Source: Siphlonurus alternatus
Lineage: Eukaryota; Arthropoda; Insecta; Ephemeroptera; Siphlonuridae
Length of the DNA stretch: 64,000 bases
Assembly (NCBI GenBank): GCA_949825025.1
Contig: OX463779.1
Span: forward strand, 41,674,203-41,738,202
Reading direction: 5' to 3'
Made by a program: the position numbers and the translations under genes. The notes beneath the pieces are model-generated. The model saw only the letters and a program-made list of their open reading frames with translations, did no database searches and was not told the origin of the DNA. Positions 11,889 to 24,782 of the stretch are shown here, piece after piece; position 1 is the stretch's first letter, and the number at the start of each line of letters is the position of its first letter.

Positions 11889-14800
11889 ATGTAAACTTCT
11901 GATCTTAGAAAATTTCCCTCGTCAAGAGATGTGAGATATATATAGCAATAGCGTCAATATATTTTTCCAATAATAAATCACTTGACAAGGGAGGGAAGTT
12001 TTCTAGGGTACATATTTACTATCAGAGAGCTCAGTTATATAGTACTTGAGGTATTCATCCATATATATAATTAGCGTTCTAGACTATATCACGGTGAGTG
12101 CATATTCCTCGCGGGTCCTCGGGTACTATACCGTCGTCGTGTCATCATATGGCGCTGCTGCTGCTGCTACTGGACTCGAGGCCAAAATCGATAGCATGGC
12201 GGCGCTCAGACAGGCAACCTCTTCAGTAAAAACCTTGGCAAGTAGCATCATCAGTAAAACTTTAGTCAGTAGCATGTCCTGTATGTACTTCGTCCTTTTT
12301 TTTTTTAGTTATATGTCTGCATGGGTGAGAAACTGGGAGCAAACACTAGTCGGGTCTTGCGTACTTAGAGTCCCTTTAAACTAATGTATAAACGTCAAGA
12401 TATAATAACAAGATATATATAAAGGAAGTAAGAAGAAGAAGAAAAAGAAATGTCTTTGATGTATTATATACAAGCTACTTGTCTTATATATAAGGAAGGA
12501 AAAAGAAATACATTATATAAAAAAATTATCAGTATAATATGTCTTTAATACTAAGTACATTTTATGAAAGAAGTGTATTATAATAAAATAAAATTAACTG
12601 CAGAATAAAATTTTACATCTTATCTTATGTTTCAAGTCTAAATTTTGTTTGAGGCTACTTTAAATCTCTGGGGTAAATTTGAAAGCCAATCAAGAAACAG
12701 TTTTCAAATTTGTTCTTAACTAAACGAGATGGGGAAATTTTAAAGCTTACTTCTGATTCGTGTTTTAAAATAACCCCTGATATAATATTTTCAAATTAGG
12801 ATGGAGAAAATCGATGATAAAAACATTAACGTAACCTGTTAGAGCTAGTTTGAAGGGGTTGCTCGTGCCAGACATATTATCAAATGAAATATTAAATCAA
12901 TCCTTATACTTCTGCATGAATAATCTCATATTCTACAAAATTCAATAATAAAATGTTCATAGGCGGGAAAAAAACAACGTTAAATTTAACGCGATTTACC
13001 TTTTTTTTAACTATAAAAATGTGAACGAATAAAAATACTCTTAACTTCTTCAAACTCTATGGATTCATGAAAGTATACTAAGAAAAATATCAAAGTTTCT
13101 AGGTATAACTACGGTTAAAGTCAATGATTTAGGCTAACACTAACCGTGGTTAATAGTATGAAAGCTGAAAATATCTCCTTTCAGCTTTAAATCGCATCCA
13201 TAATAATTTCAAACGTTCATAATAATTATACATAAATTTTTCTTTTTCGTAAAGCACGAACAAGCGTTCAATATTTTCAGGTACTGTGCGGGTAAAACTT
13301 TTCACACGAACGCAGTAATTTCAAGCTCATTAACACGGTAGAAAAAAAAGGTATACGTGAGGACTGCATGAGAGAGAAATATATATATATATATATATAT
13401 TTTTTTTTTTTACATTTGCGGAGTTGGTTGTAAAAAAAAATCATTTGAGTTCATATAATTAAAACCATACTCAATGTTCGGAGAGACCAAAAGACAATAA
13501 GTCTGCAGCAATCATATATACTCATTAAAAACATTTCAAGTGTGTAATTAAAAAGTAACAAAATTTATGAAACATATACGTTAAAAAATATGAGGTAAAA
13601 AATGGATATCATATATTATAGATTTAGCTTGGTGTATAAATTAAATTCTATTTTTATTCTTGGTATAATTATATTAATTTACCTGTCATTTATATTCAAA
13701 CTATACGAGAATAATAAGTACTTCAATGTAGCCAACCAAGAGTGTAATGAAAAAACCTACTTTTATCTCGTCTTTCACTTATGGAGCGTTGTTTTTAAAA
13801 ACGTTTATTAAAACAATTGCAGCTGCACTCCGGTGCATACGTGATGCAAACTCTGTTATTTATATACGTGGTTGCCATAGTTACCAATCTGCACTGCTGG
13901 GTGAGTCACACAATCAGCGGTATTAGTTCGATTCTCTTTTTTCATTATTTGTGCATCACCGACTACGTGAAGTTGCCCTCATCGACTCAAGAGTTATCCT
14001 TTACGGATGACAACTTCACTCGCTTCAATGCACTGACTCATGCAAAAAAGAGGTGTTTAATCTACTAGAGTGGTATTGGCTCATGCTATTGTAGACATTG
14101 TAGTACCTGATGCATTGTCAAGTACCAATATATAGGTATTAAAATTAAAATGTTGAAGAACACAAGACTTATGAGTGATGATATTTTAAACATTTGACTG
14201 CAACGATGTAATTTATAATTTCGTAAAAAAAAAGCTGAGCTAGTCTGATATCCAAATAAAATAGTATTCAAATTTTTACCACATTTTTTATGTAAACAAC
14301 TGTACATTATTGGCATAAGAGTACATTTTGGACAACATAAATTTTACCTTTGCATAATTTGCTGGAGTTGCAGAGACGAAGATTAGCAATTTTGAGGTAG
14401 AAAAGAAGAGCGAACACTCAGTCTAGCTATCCCACCATATTAAGTTCTCCGCGCTTTTATTAGACTGTGAGCAGGGGTAAAATTTGTGTTGTTTTGAGCT
14501 TGCATTTAGTTATGTATATTGTATCATCACTGTGCTTCAATCAAGATAAAAAAAAATCGCTTCACAATACCCAACATTAAATGCAATGATCGAGATTTTC
14601 CTTTGAAAGATCATTTATGCGTTCTCTTGGTATGGTCGAAACGTCTCTAGTAAACATTAAGAGCTCTTTCCTTAATGTCGCCGATCAGACGGACTGGTCA
14701 CGTCGATGTCAACCAAGCATGATGAATAATGGTACTGCAAGAAGTTAATACTGTGGACATTGTGCATTCACATTTTCAACTTGACGTTACAGGTCAACGA

Positions 14801-14987
14801 ACTTTAACATCTTTATTCTTGAATACAAATCACAAATAGAATAGATATATATATACATGCCTATTTCAGATATAGGATTATAAAATAAATAATGGCTATA
14901 GACACGAAAGTTTTCATTCATGTCATCCCTTGTGTTCGCATTTTCTTAACAAACAAATAATATATTTATTGATATTACATTATAAAT
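11889..14987. other. Gene-free DNA
   Basis: A frame at 12046-12384 includes a GCTGCTGCT alanine run and ATGGCGGCG but shows no recognisable domain. Frames at 13602-14068 are not convincing either. No bounded element seen. Confidence 0.5.
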
Positions 14988-15138
14988 AAAGCCGGTATTA
15001 CACGATACAATTTTTCTAATAATTGCAGTATACAATTTTTCCTCGCAAGAAAACTTAATCTCCATTTGTTTGTATGGAGAGGAAATTTTCTTGCAAGGAA
15101 AAATTGTATCTAAAATTGTATCGTGTAATATGGGCTTA
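14988..15138. mobile_element. Small palindromic MITE (GCCGGTATTACACGA type)
   Basis: Left arm GCCGGTATTACACGATACAA and right arm its complement, with a second inner pair (TCTCCAT/ATGGAGA). About 150 bp, no coding content. Superfamily not assigned. Confidence 0.7.
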
Positions 15139-16067
15139 ATAGTATACAAATTGGCATGATTTAGAAGACAAACCATGAAACTCAGTTATAGTGAGAAGCC
15201 TATGGATATTTTACTCATGTAAATCCTTCGTTAATCGCTCCCAATAATATGATTGCCCTTATAATCAATTTTCTATTATGATAAAAACACAATCACATAT
15301 GTATAAACACTTTGACACAATATTTTAGTTTGGTTGCTATTAAAATGAAGTATTCTCTCAGTTTTTGGACACAATATGTCCCTTTCGAACCTATAATTAT
15401 AAATAATACACTGAAACGTATTTTATAAATTCTGTTATTTCCATCTTGAAAATTTTCAGAACGTCCACTTCATTGCATTATATATTATAGTATAATATGA
15501 TATATATTATACTGCTAAAATGTAAACACTAGATGACTTAGAGGTATCTTTAAAATATGAATGAGAAAATCAAACCTTTCGTGTGACTATACACCAGCCA
15601 TGTACTCTAACCAGGTCATATTGTTACAACATGATCCATATTACAGCACTTTACGATACACTGTGATTAATATCCGTAAGCCCACTCAGACGGTGTGGGC
15701 GTGCCTCACAGCAGCAGACTCCTCGAGACGAACAAAATGAGAGATCAAAAGCTGCAGCATCTTCAACCTTAACATATTCATAAGAATACATCGTTAGACT
15801 ACGCCTCTTCAATAAAACCTGGTGCTTGACAAAACAAACTACGTCGTCTGACCTCTAGCAGACACTTGTTTATAATTTTACCTTTTTATTCAAAGTCCAG
15901 AGTGTGTTTTACTACAGTGTGGGTCCTTTCACTAGTACTACTTTACATTATTTTACCCCCAACTACTCCTTCCCCTCAGTTTCATGGTAATTCTTAAACA
16001 AGTTCCTGCAATTAAGAGTAAAATCTCAAAATAAACTCGTTCCAATCATATGGAAAACCTGTAAGAA

Positions 16068-16345
16068 TTTTTATTGTATATTTGGATAGAGGACTTCGAG
16101 TTATGTATTATCATTTTTTTCACATTTTGTTGAAACCATCAACAAACACCATCACATGCTACAGAACACTGTGACGTCATAGTCATGCCAATATTTAAGA
16201 TGTAAACTTATATAAAGAAAGATGTTACATGACTATGACGTCATAGTGTCTTACAGCACGATTTTCAGGGGTTTGGAGGCTAAAAAATAAAAATGCAAAA
16301 AGTTGAAGATGCATAATTCGAGGTCTTCTATGTCTAAAAAAAGTC
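16068..16345. mobile_element. Palindromic MITE (TTGGATAGAGGACTT type), copy 1
   Basis: Left arm TTTTTATTGTATATTTGGAT then AGAGGACTTCGAGTTATG; the right arm is its complement with decay at the outer end. Two TGACGTCA palindromes (16172-16179, 16236-16243) flank the centre. Confidence 0.7.
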
Positions 16346-17264
16346 ATGCAGGTTGTCCATGTATAAAAAATTGTATATATCCACCTTCCTCACCTCTAAT
16401 TTTATACCCTCATCCCCCTTAAATGACAAAGAAATCCCCTGAACTTGTATCCTGAAAGATAACGACACCGGAAGAATAGCCAATAGTGGTAACTTTGATG
16501 TCTTCCTGTAACTTTGATGTCTTCCTTTACAGTCCAATATTGGAGAGTTTTAGAGAAATAACCCACCCTCTCCGCGTGTAAAATCCTGGCCGCGGGGCTA
16601 AGTAGGCAAATTGTCACACATGACTGCCCGACTGGTTGCCTATATTACCAGGCGGAAGGGTAGGTCAACGGGGGCTGAACTAGCAGCACTTGTTTACACT
16701 TGAGTTGAGCATTCGGCAACAGGCTAGACAAGTGCAGCAGCAAGTCGCACCCCTTGCACAGTCGAGAGTCAGGGTCAGAGTGCCGTGAAAATCAACATGA
16801 TTTATGATGAATGATGACGCTTCCGTGAGCAATCAAAAATGTAACTCTTTGAGAACAGTCGTGTAGCTTAGTGGGTCGTTTAATTACTGAATTATTATTA
16901 AAGTTATATTACTAACCCAACTAAAAATCCTTGCAAGATATGTAAATAATTAAAATGTATGTTTAATTAAATATAATAATCTGCATGTGTATATTTTAAA
17001 TAAACTTAATAGCTATATATGAATATGTTTTTATGATTTATTGTATTCTTGGCTGGGCAATGAACCAATGATGGGACTACCTAGCCAGTATATAGTATGT
17101 TCTTGTTCTGAATAATTATAAATAAATAAATGTGTGTTTCATCAGCTCATTGCGGTTGGGTGTATATATAAGAATGAGCTTACCAAAATCTCGCGGCAAT
17201 AAAGCACATTTTTTCTATTCGATTTTTTTTTTTTCTATTCTCATTTAGAACGCAGGACCTAGAA

Positions 17265-17415
17265 AATTCATCCTAGCATTTCTCTCTGGCTGAGGGAACC
17301 ATGGAAACCTCATTCAGGATGGACGCTACAGCTTTTCCAGTGAAATTAAAAAGTGCATTGGAAGTCCAAAGCCAACGCGCAATGATTTACCACTGAGAGA
17401 AGCGTAATTTTTGTC
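17265..17415 (-). repeat. SINE tail fragment
   Basis: Keeps only the shared tail domain (CCTGAATGAGGTTTCCATGG, TTCCCTCAGCC, AATGCTAGGATGAATT) and part of the body. The head is lost or unrecognisable. Minus orientation, as with the other five copies. Confidence 0.65.
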
Positions 17416-18016
17416 TAAAACGGCAATGGAAAATATTTGTTACAAACTTACTGTCTAGATGAGACAACGTCATGCTATAGAGTCATTACGAGAGTATTCC
17501 CTGATGGGTTAATAGATTTAGCACGGTCGTGTAATATAATTAAGCGTTATACATGCAATCAAGCATACATACAATCTAAAGTGCTGATTTTGTAAAACAT
17601 TAAAATAATATTTAGTTTGCATGTATTAACAATGAAAAACACGCATTTTTTTTTTTATTTACATGTATTATTATAGGAAAAATAAATTATAAAATGAAAC
17701 CTCACGTAAAAGTTTCCAAAAGTGTTCTGTAGGGTTAGTGTGTGGAATGTATAATAAAAACTAATAATTATATAACATGCCGTGCGTAGCTTATATTTAA
17801 AAATATAATTAAAAAAAAAAATAACAAAAACTAGATCCTTGTTTTAATGAAAATACCGTCTCAAATAGAAGTTACCGCGGCGAGGCAGCACACGACGATA
17901 GAGGGAACAAGAAAGGATCCATAAGACATTCTTGGGCGAGTTCTAATACTCGATTGAAAGGGTTTTCCACTCGCTCGCGTCTCTATAATCCTCTCTTTTC
18001 TAACATTCACCGCCTA

Positions 18017-18222
18017 CAGTCAAATTTATATGATATTTCTTCCGGAAGTAGCCGGAAGTGTAGAGTTTCTGGCCTTCCTATTCGTATTTCAGGGTTGTAA
18101 TTTTACACATAGGTCATGCAGTAATTATAATGCAAAGTTTCAATGTTTAATTACAAATAGAATAGCCCACAAACTTCACACTTCCGGCTACTTCCGGAGG
18201 GAATATCACATTAATTCGAATG
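18017..18222. mobile_element. CCGGAAGT-type MITE, copy 1
   Basis: A 206-bp element flanked by TA (18015-18016, 18223-18224). The left arm reads TTCCGGAAGTAGCCGGAAGT and the right arm is its complement, giving paired CCGGAAGT motifs in each arm. The short open frame across it is a by-product of the repeat. Confidence 0.85.
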
Positions 18223-18237
18223 TACACTTTTATTAGT

Positions 18238-18632
18238 TTAAAGAACTTTGACGATTGATTTCCCTGCCAGAGTCATTGTAAATTATTTTAATCATTTCCC
18301 TCAAAAGGAATCAAATGAAATATTTTTTTTTTAAAAATCGAGTTATACTAAAAGTTAATCAATAATCGCTTATGTTTATGGTGCAAGGGGGCGGTTTTCT
18401 CACAACATTTCCGGTTTGTGTTTAATATGGCTCCATATTAAATTTCTATACCAGATAGCTTCCATTTTTGTAAGATCTCAGCTTCTATCTCATCTTTTAC
18501 ACTGGTAAGACATAAAATAAATATTCAATTTATAAACCTTTTATACAACCTCTAGTAATGGCGAGTTTATTATAGAAGTTTTCTATACAAGTCTTATTTG
18601 AATCAAAGGAAGCCAGAGTATGAGATTCATCC
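18238..18632. mobile_element. TTAA-flanked MITE (GATGAATCTCAG type), diverged copy C
   Basis: In the same direction as 54085-54412 and in order: TTTCCCT, AATCGCTTATG, ATTTCCGGTTTG, ACTGGTAAGAC, AATGGCGAGTT, CAAGTCTT, GAGATTCATCC then TTAA. Clearly related but much more diverged, so older. The left border is uncertain. It directly abuts the CCGGAAGT MITE at 18017-18222. Confidence 0.65.
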
Positions 18633-21133
18633 TTAATCGTAAGTTATCTTGTATGCATTGCAGGGCTTTAAAACTGAACATCGTGGCTTTAACTTAAGTG
18701 CAAGGGAAGACAAAAAAGAAGAGGTACACTCGCTTTTTCGTCACTCTTTATAAAATGGTTACAAAAACCATACTTCCGGCGACTTCCGGTAGTAATGGTT
18801 GTTACAGGTGGAGTGTATATTGAAGTCAAGGAGCAGCCACTGTGTGAGTTCCATTTATATTAGCCAAGCCTCTCAATATGCAGCCATGGATTTAAACCTC
18901 CATATTTGGCAAGACCGCTGCAGACCTAACGAGATCTTTCTTTGTATGTAATACCGCCCAAGTAAGTACACTTTTCAGTGCTGCACTTCAACCAAGTTTG
19001 TTTGAACACTAACATAAACATGAACAGAACCAAGTTAAAACGAACGATAGTATTGTTTAGTATATATATACAAGTTATACGAGCAACAAATCTGTCTTGG
19101 CCAAAATTTTAGAAAGAAAAAAAAAAAAAAAAAAAAACTTAAACTACATGATGCGAAAAATCTTTTCACAAATTTGAAACATCGCAACAACTCACGAATT
19201 TAATATTTATTTAATTTATTAACGTAGTACTTGAGTCACAAGAGGTTATAGTTCTGAGAACTCTTTTAAAAATTTCAAATATATACGTGTATATATTTAT
19301 AATTTTAATCTTTCTTCTGTCGGTACTAAAAGCGCTAGCAAATAATTTTCTAAAACCTGGTGCTAAGATCGATAAACATGGAACAGAATAATACAGAACG
19401 TTACACTATTTTTCGTTTTAATTATATAACAAATATTTTAAATTGTTATGCGCTACACTGTATAAAGATCGACGTCTTAAAATCACAATAATGCATCGTA
19501 ATCTTGCTTTGTAATAGTAGTACCATATAATAAAATAATTATACTCAGTTGTCTGTTACTCAACATACTCTATAAGGTAAATAATGTAAACATGTGTACA
19601 TTATATTGTACTGTAAACATAGTTACAATACACTATGACATCAGAACAACGTCATGTATATAAAAAAAATAGTTGCAAAACTTTTAAATTTCCAGGACAA
19701 TTTTTCTCAAAAAATCTGATATTGTTCTTATAATAAGAACAATCTTATAAATAATATCAGTTTAATTAAATTTCTTCATAAAGTTAAACAATCTATGTTA
19801 AAGTTATATATTAAACCCAAAATATCAGTACAAAATATATTATAGTCCCAAAATATCAGTATAAAATCTTATAATCGATCCATGATATTATATAGAGAAT
19901 GACGCATATATGTTAGGTATAGCTATCGTGGCACGATGTAAAGAAATAAAAAAAATTTTGAGGTGAAAATTTTATGTGTAAAAAAATAAAATAGTTTTTT
20001 ATTCTCCAAAAGTCTCGTGGGAGTTAACAAAGCGAGTGTTATAACCTGGCTGCTTCTCCCATAAGGCCCCACAAGGTGAGATTTGCATGGAGTCAGGCTA
20101 TAGTATAGGAGATTTCAAGGTAGCACGTGCATGCATGAGAACGACACGCACTTTTATACAAATGCATGCGACCACAGCCAATAAAGCTCCGTAAAAAATG
20201 ACGTCATAATCGATCATGTGACGTCACAAAAGCTGCCGTAGTCTGCTGTATTATGTGTGCTCGTATATCGATCGACACGCCATCTGCAGTACCACCAAGA
20301 GTTTTCCTTTTACAACGAGGAATGTTCTTTGGGAAAGGGAAAGTTATGAGCCTTTCATCGGAGTAAAGCACATGCTCCTGCTTTTTTAGCCATTAATCTT
20401 TTATTATAAATAATATAATATGGTTCTTTAAGAAATAACAAAGAAAATAAAAAATATTTGTTAAGAAAGAAATCGGAAACCCTTAACTCTTCTCATATGC
20501 ATGATAATTATTTTTTACGTATACTTATAAAATAATTTTGAGATCCGTAATGCACCGGTGCAGTCTGGCACAGAATGATTATAGAACACAATGAAAGCAA
20601 ACAGCAGTAAAAAAATATCAACAACAATACGGAAGAAATAACAGAAAAGAATTTTATTTTATTCTTCGCGAGTAGAAAATATAGTTATTACAAAAAAAAT
20701 TACCCTCTTTCTTTTCTACTCGAATTTTTGAACATAATTCAAGATAAAACGCTTCAAATTGTGATTGTAACATTTTCTACGTCTGCTACCTATATATATA
20801 TCTGTCGTCTGTATTATATACTTAAAATAATAATATGTAAGCGATTAGAAAAATAGTTATTATACTTATTCAAAAAATATTTCTTTTCATTTTTTTTTTT
20901 TTTTTTCTCTCTTTTTTCTGATTTCTTAATTGAACTTATTCAATTAAAATTCTTCAAATTGTCGTTTCTATGTCTGTCACCTTTTTAAGAATATATTCCA
21001 TGTCTATTTCTAACCATGTCTATTAAAATGAAGTAGGTTCATTTTGGAGCAGGTCATCAGATGGTAATCAGAAAATGGATCTACACTTCCCTGTAACGAG
21101 CAACATAAATATTAAGCTATCTTCCAGTAGCTA
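18633..21133. other. Gene-free DNA with CRE-like pair
   Basis: Holds a solitary ACTTCCGGCGACTTCCGG near 18771 (a likely decayed arm of the CCGGAAGT MITE) and two TGACGTCA at 20199-20206 and 20219-20226, 12 bp apart. No gene recognised. Confidence 0.5.
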
Positions 21134-21790
21134 CAGTTGAATTTATTTGAAATTCCCGCCGAAAGTACCCGGAAGTGAGTGCCGGTCAGGGCCATGCCGG
21201 CCATGCTCCATTGGGATGGGGGTATACGCAGTTCAAGAAAAGTGGACCTTTTAGGCCACGCCTCCTGGTAACCTTATGGGAACTCCACCAACTTTGGTGC
21301 CAATTTCCAGAGCTCCTGAGGAATTATGGTGGAAGATGAGACTGTCCGAGGGTAATTTGTGCTGAAAATTACGATTTTTGAAACGTTGAAGTCGACCACT
21401 TAACGATTACACCTACTTTTTGAGGTTGAAAACTTCCTGTCTTTTGATTGGTCAGTTCCATTTAATGGACTTAAATGCCCATTCGAAAAGTGGACTTTTT
21501 TCTGGCCTGTGATTGGTTCATCATGTTGCTTAGCAACCAATAAAGAGCCGTGAAAAAATCAATAAGCTCTTTGTGGCCAATCAGAAATTAGGAAAGTGGT
21601 CTCATATACCAGAACGGAGCGCGTATACCCGATTCTTATAAGTATAACCCTGGTGCCGGTCAGTGCTTTCTGTCTGAGATTCGAAAATCTCCTTCAGTAC
21701 TCTCATTACAATCCTGTCTACAACATTCAAATACGAATAGAAAGACCGGAAATTTCTCACTTCCGGTGAGAATACAAATTAATTTAACTG
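21134..21790. mobile_element. CCGGAAGT-type MITE, copy 2 (interrupted)
   Basis: Terminal repeats CAGTTGAATT and AATTTAACTG are flanked by TA on both sides (21132-21133, 21791-21792), the mariner/Tc1 target. The arms carry CCGGAAGT and its complement. The hAT MITE at 21187-21652 interrupts it; without that insertion it is about 183 bp. Confidence 0.85.
21187..21652. mobile_element. hAT-type MITE (CAGGG ends) nested in a CCGGAAGT MITE
   Basis: The 466-bp element starts CAGGGCCATG and ends TATAACCCTG, flanked by the exact 8-bp duplication GTGCCGGT (21179-21186, 21653-21660). Inside are a second inverted pair (GGGTATACGC/GCGTATACCC) and a perfect RFX X-box-like palindrome GTTGCTTAGCAACC at 21525-21538. 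No transposase frame. Confidence 0.92.
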
Positions 21791-21792
21791 TA

Positions 21793-23937
21793 TCTCCATC
21801 AGTAAGGGGTTGCTACATTAAAAAAGTCTACTTTCTTTCTTGCCACGTGAAAACAATTTGCATGAAACTTTATGACAATAGTTTCTTCATCGCAAGACGA
21901 CGAGGGTGGGAATTAAATTGTGTGAATATTTAAGTACAAAATCTCATGGCATACAGATTTCTGGCAAGACGATGGAAAAAAATTAAATTAAGAGCTACTT
22001 TATTAGATGAGTTTATGTTATATTATCATTATAAGTTACTTCACCACCTTTCCTGTATTTTTTTGGAAAACAATGCGACAAATAAAAGTAATTATAACTC
22101 ATTATCACAAAGATCACCGTGCTGTCAATCCTCATCATATATGAGTGACAGCATCGTGATAGTCCTGGCTCTTACAAGCAAAGGGATGCTTCCCCGAGAT
22201 TATCACATTAAATTTGGCATTGGGTGTACATTAAGAAATGTTGATTTTTAAATTAAATTACTCGATGCGTTTATAGTAATATTAACCTTGGTTTAAAAAT
22301 AGAATTGCATTCCATACACGCCTGACTGTCATGGATGAAAAATTTCAACATTAACTTGATGACGAATGCTTTATTATGAAAATATATTATATATAGTCAA
22401 AGGTTGTTCGTAAACCCTGAATCATATTAGTTTTCCTTATAAGGTAATAAATAAATATCTGCATGGAGTTATGACATAAGGTCGATCGAGCGCATTGGAA
22501 TTAACCATTAGCTTCTAACACACAGTTATAATTACACTTTCCGATTTATAAATTAGATATATTTCTTATCACAGTCCCGTTATCTCTTGCACCTGTGTTG
22601 CAGTTGTCAGTTATCCGGTTTTGAAGCTGATGATGTTATTCGAAATGAATAAGTATGTAATATCTTTTTAAAAATTGTAATTTATATTAATAGTAAATAT
22701 CGTACGAAGAGACTGAAAAGCATTTTAAAATTTATTGCTGAAATATATTTTAAGATTCATAGAAATGTTACCTAATTCTGCATTTTTTTTGTTTTTTTTT
22801 TACAGTTATCGATTGATATACTGTCCCTGTATAAATAGTAAAAAACTAAACATTAAACAGTCCCAAAAACGATTGGTTCCCCAAGGAAACGCGAGGATTT
22901 TGGTCGGCCAGTCACTCAAAATCAACACACAAATAAAATTGTGCAAAAAAATATATTATATAATTATTTTCAAATAAAATTTTCAAACTTTTTGATTTTT
23001 TTATAGTCCGTATCCGTAGACTAGATCACATTGGAATTAATATATAATTATGTAAGAATTCTTTGCAAATTTACATTTACGAATACCAGAAACCAGAAAC
23101 AATGTACTTCCTATGTGATGAGAATAATTAATTTGTGAAATTGTTGTCAGACAGAGATTTGCACATATAATAATTGTGTCACTATATACGCTAGACTTGA
23201 AATAATAAGAGCATTCACTTTTTGCACGATTTATTTTCTCATCCTGATTTCACCATTGGTGGGTTGTAATTCGACACAGTACGTACAGTTAATTGTATGA
23301 CAATCGCACAATGATATCAAGATAATATAATGACTAACGGACCATTTCTCTATTGAAATTATAAGAAGTAGAAAACGGTACATCTTGACTATAGTAGTAA
23401 TAAGATGTTTAGTGCCTAATTGAGAGTGTAATGTAAATATAAAACTTGAAATTCGGTGAAGTACCGTACGTATTATTGTTGGAGGTATATAGTATTATGT
23501 ATTTATGTCACGCGGTCGACCGTATAATAAATGTTTACAATATAATAACCTCCATGCATGCAACAACATTTATTTGCAAGTTGTATTTCCTATATATATA
23601 AACAAACATGGTCATTTAGCATAAATTATACTTTCAACTTTTAAGTCTTCGTTTGCGCCTAAAAATGAAGTATTTTTTTCTCATTTCCTCTTTCGTTTAC
23701 GTGTTAAAAAACAAAAGTATCAGAAAAACGTAATTTTTATTCATAATCGAAGATTATACGATTGTATGTACATATATACAGTACATCAAGCCTTGGATCA
23801 GAAAAGCACAATTCTCAAGGGTAATCTAATCTATCACTTGTAGTAGATTATGCCTGGGAAATTGGGCTTTTCTGACTGAATTTGTTTTCTTGTTCAATCT
23901 TTTTAACTCTTAAACAGAACGGAAATGAGAGAAATTA
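21793..23937. other. Gene-free AT-rich DNA
   Basis: A 101-codon frame at 21946-22251 has no recognisable motif. Nothing else bounded is visible. Confidence 0.55.
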
Positions 23938-23939
23938 TA

Positions 23940-24157
23940 CTCAAATTAATTTGAAATTCCTTCCGGAAGTAGCCGGAAGTGTGAAGTTTGCAGCTCCTCT
24001 ATTTGTAATTCAGTTTTAAAACTTTACAGAGTGGTTTTTGCAGTATAATAAAATTACTGACTTTAGTGTGAAGTTATAACGCTGAAATACGAATAGGAAG
24101 ACCAGAAACCTCTCACTTCCGGGTACTTCCGGCGGGAATTTTAAATTAATTTGACTG
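23940..24157. mobile_element. CCGGAAGT-type MITE, copy 3
   Basis: Same family as 18017-18222, with two CCGGAAGT motifs in the left arm and the complement in the right arm. TA precedes it; the right flank is TT, so one target base has changed or the border is shifted. Confidence 0.82.
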
Positions 24158-24704
24158 TTCGTAACTTTCAAGTGTAAAAAGACCGTGCGTTCAAACGTTT
24201 TGTTTCAAAGAGAATACATAACTACAAGATTTCACGGTTCGGATGAGATATGTTTGCTGTGCTGCTGGCCGTTAGGCAACCACAAATCATGCCGACAGAT
24301 CTGATAGCTCTTATCTTCCTCAATAGCCATAAAAAATAAAACCTCAATAGATTGATCACACGGAGAAAATTGGCAATTTATCAAAATTTATGACAAGCAT
24401 ATTAATTCAAAAAAACAAAACGTATATAGATTTTAAAAAAACATACAAAACTTTTTATTGATTACGAATTTTTTTTTTTTTTTTTAATACCTGTTGACTG
24501 CAGTAAAATAAAGAATGTTTTAAGCATCGTAACAAAGTTTAGCTTCATTGTGAAATACAACATGCATCAGAAGTTTATTTTATTAATGGTTCTCTAACAT
24601 AATTATATACACCACCGGGATATAAAACATAAAACACCACAGTCTATCTGGTTTGTGTCAGCGCTGTAAGTATGCGGGGGCTATACCATCCATGCAATAT
24701 AGTA

Positions 24705-24772
24705 CACTCCATTCGAATAAAAATGTCCTGATGTGTTAAAGTATAGCCGGACATTTTTATTCGAATGGAGTG
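24705..24772. mobile_element. Minimal 68-bp TA-flanked palindrome
   Basis: CACTCCATTCGAATAAAAAT and its complement form a near-complete hairpin, flanked by TA (24703-24704, 24773-24774). It lies 10 bp from the next TA-type MITE at 24783. It may be an internally deleted mariner-type element. Confidence 0.7.
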
Positions 24773-24782
24773 TACTGTAGAA

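Noticed and set aside
12046..12384. 112-codon frame with an alanine run and ATGGCGGCG
   Set aside because: No domain recognised and no splice partner. The alanine run is a GCTGCTGCT repeat. Left as unassigned DNA.
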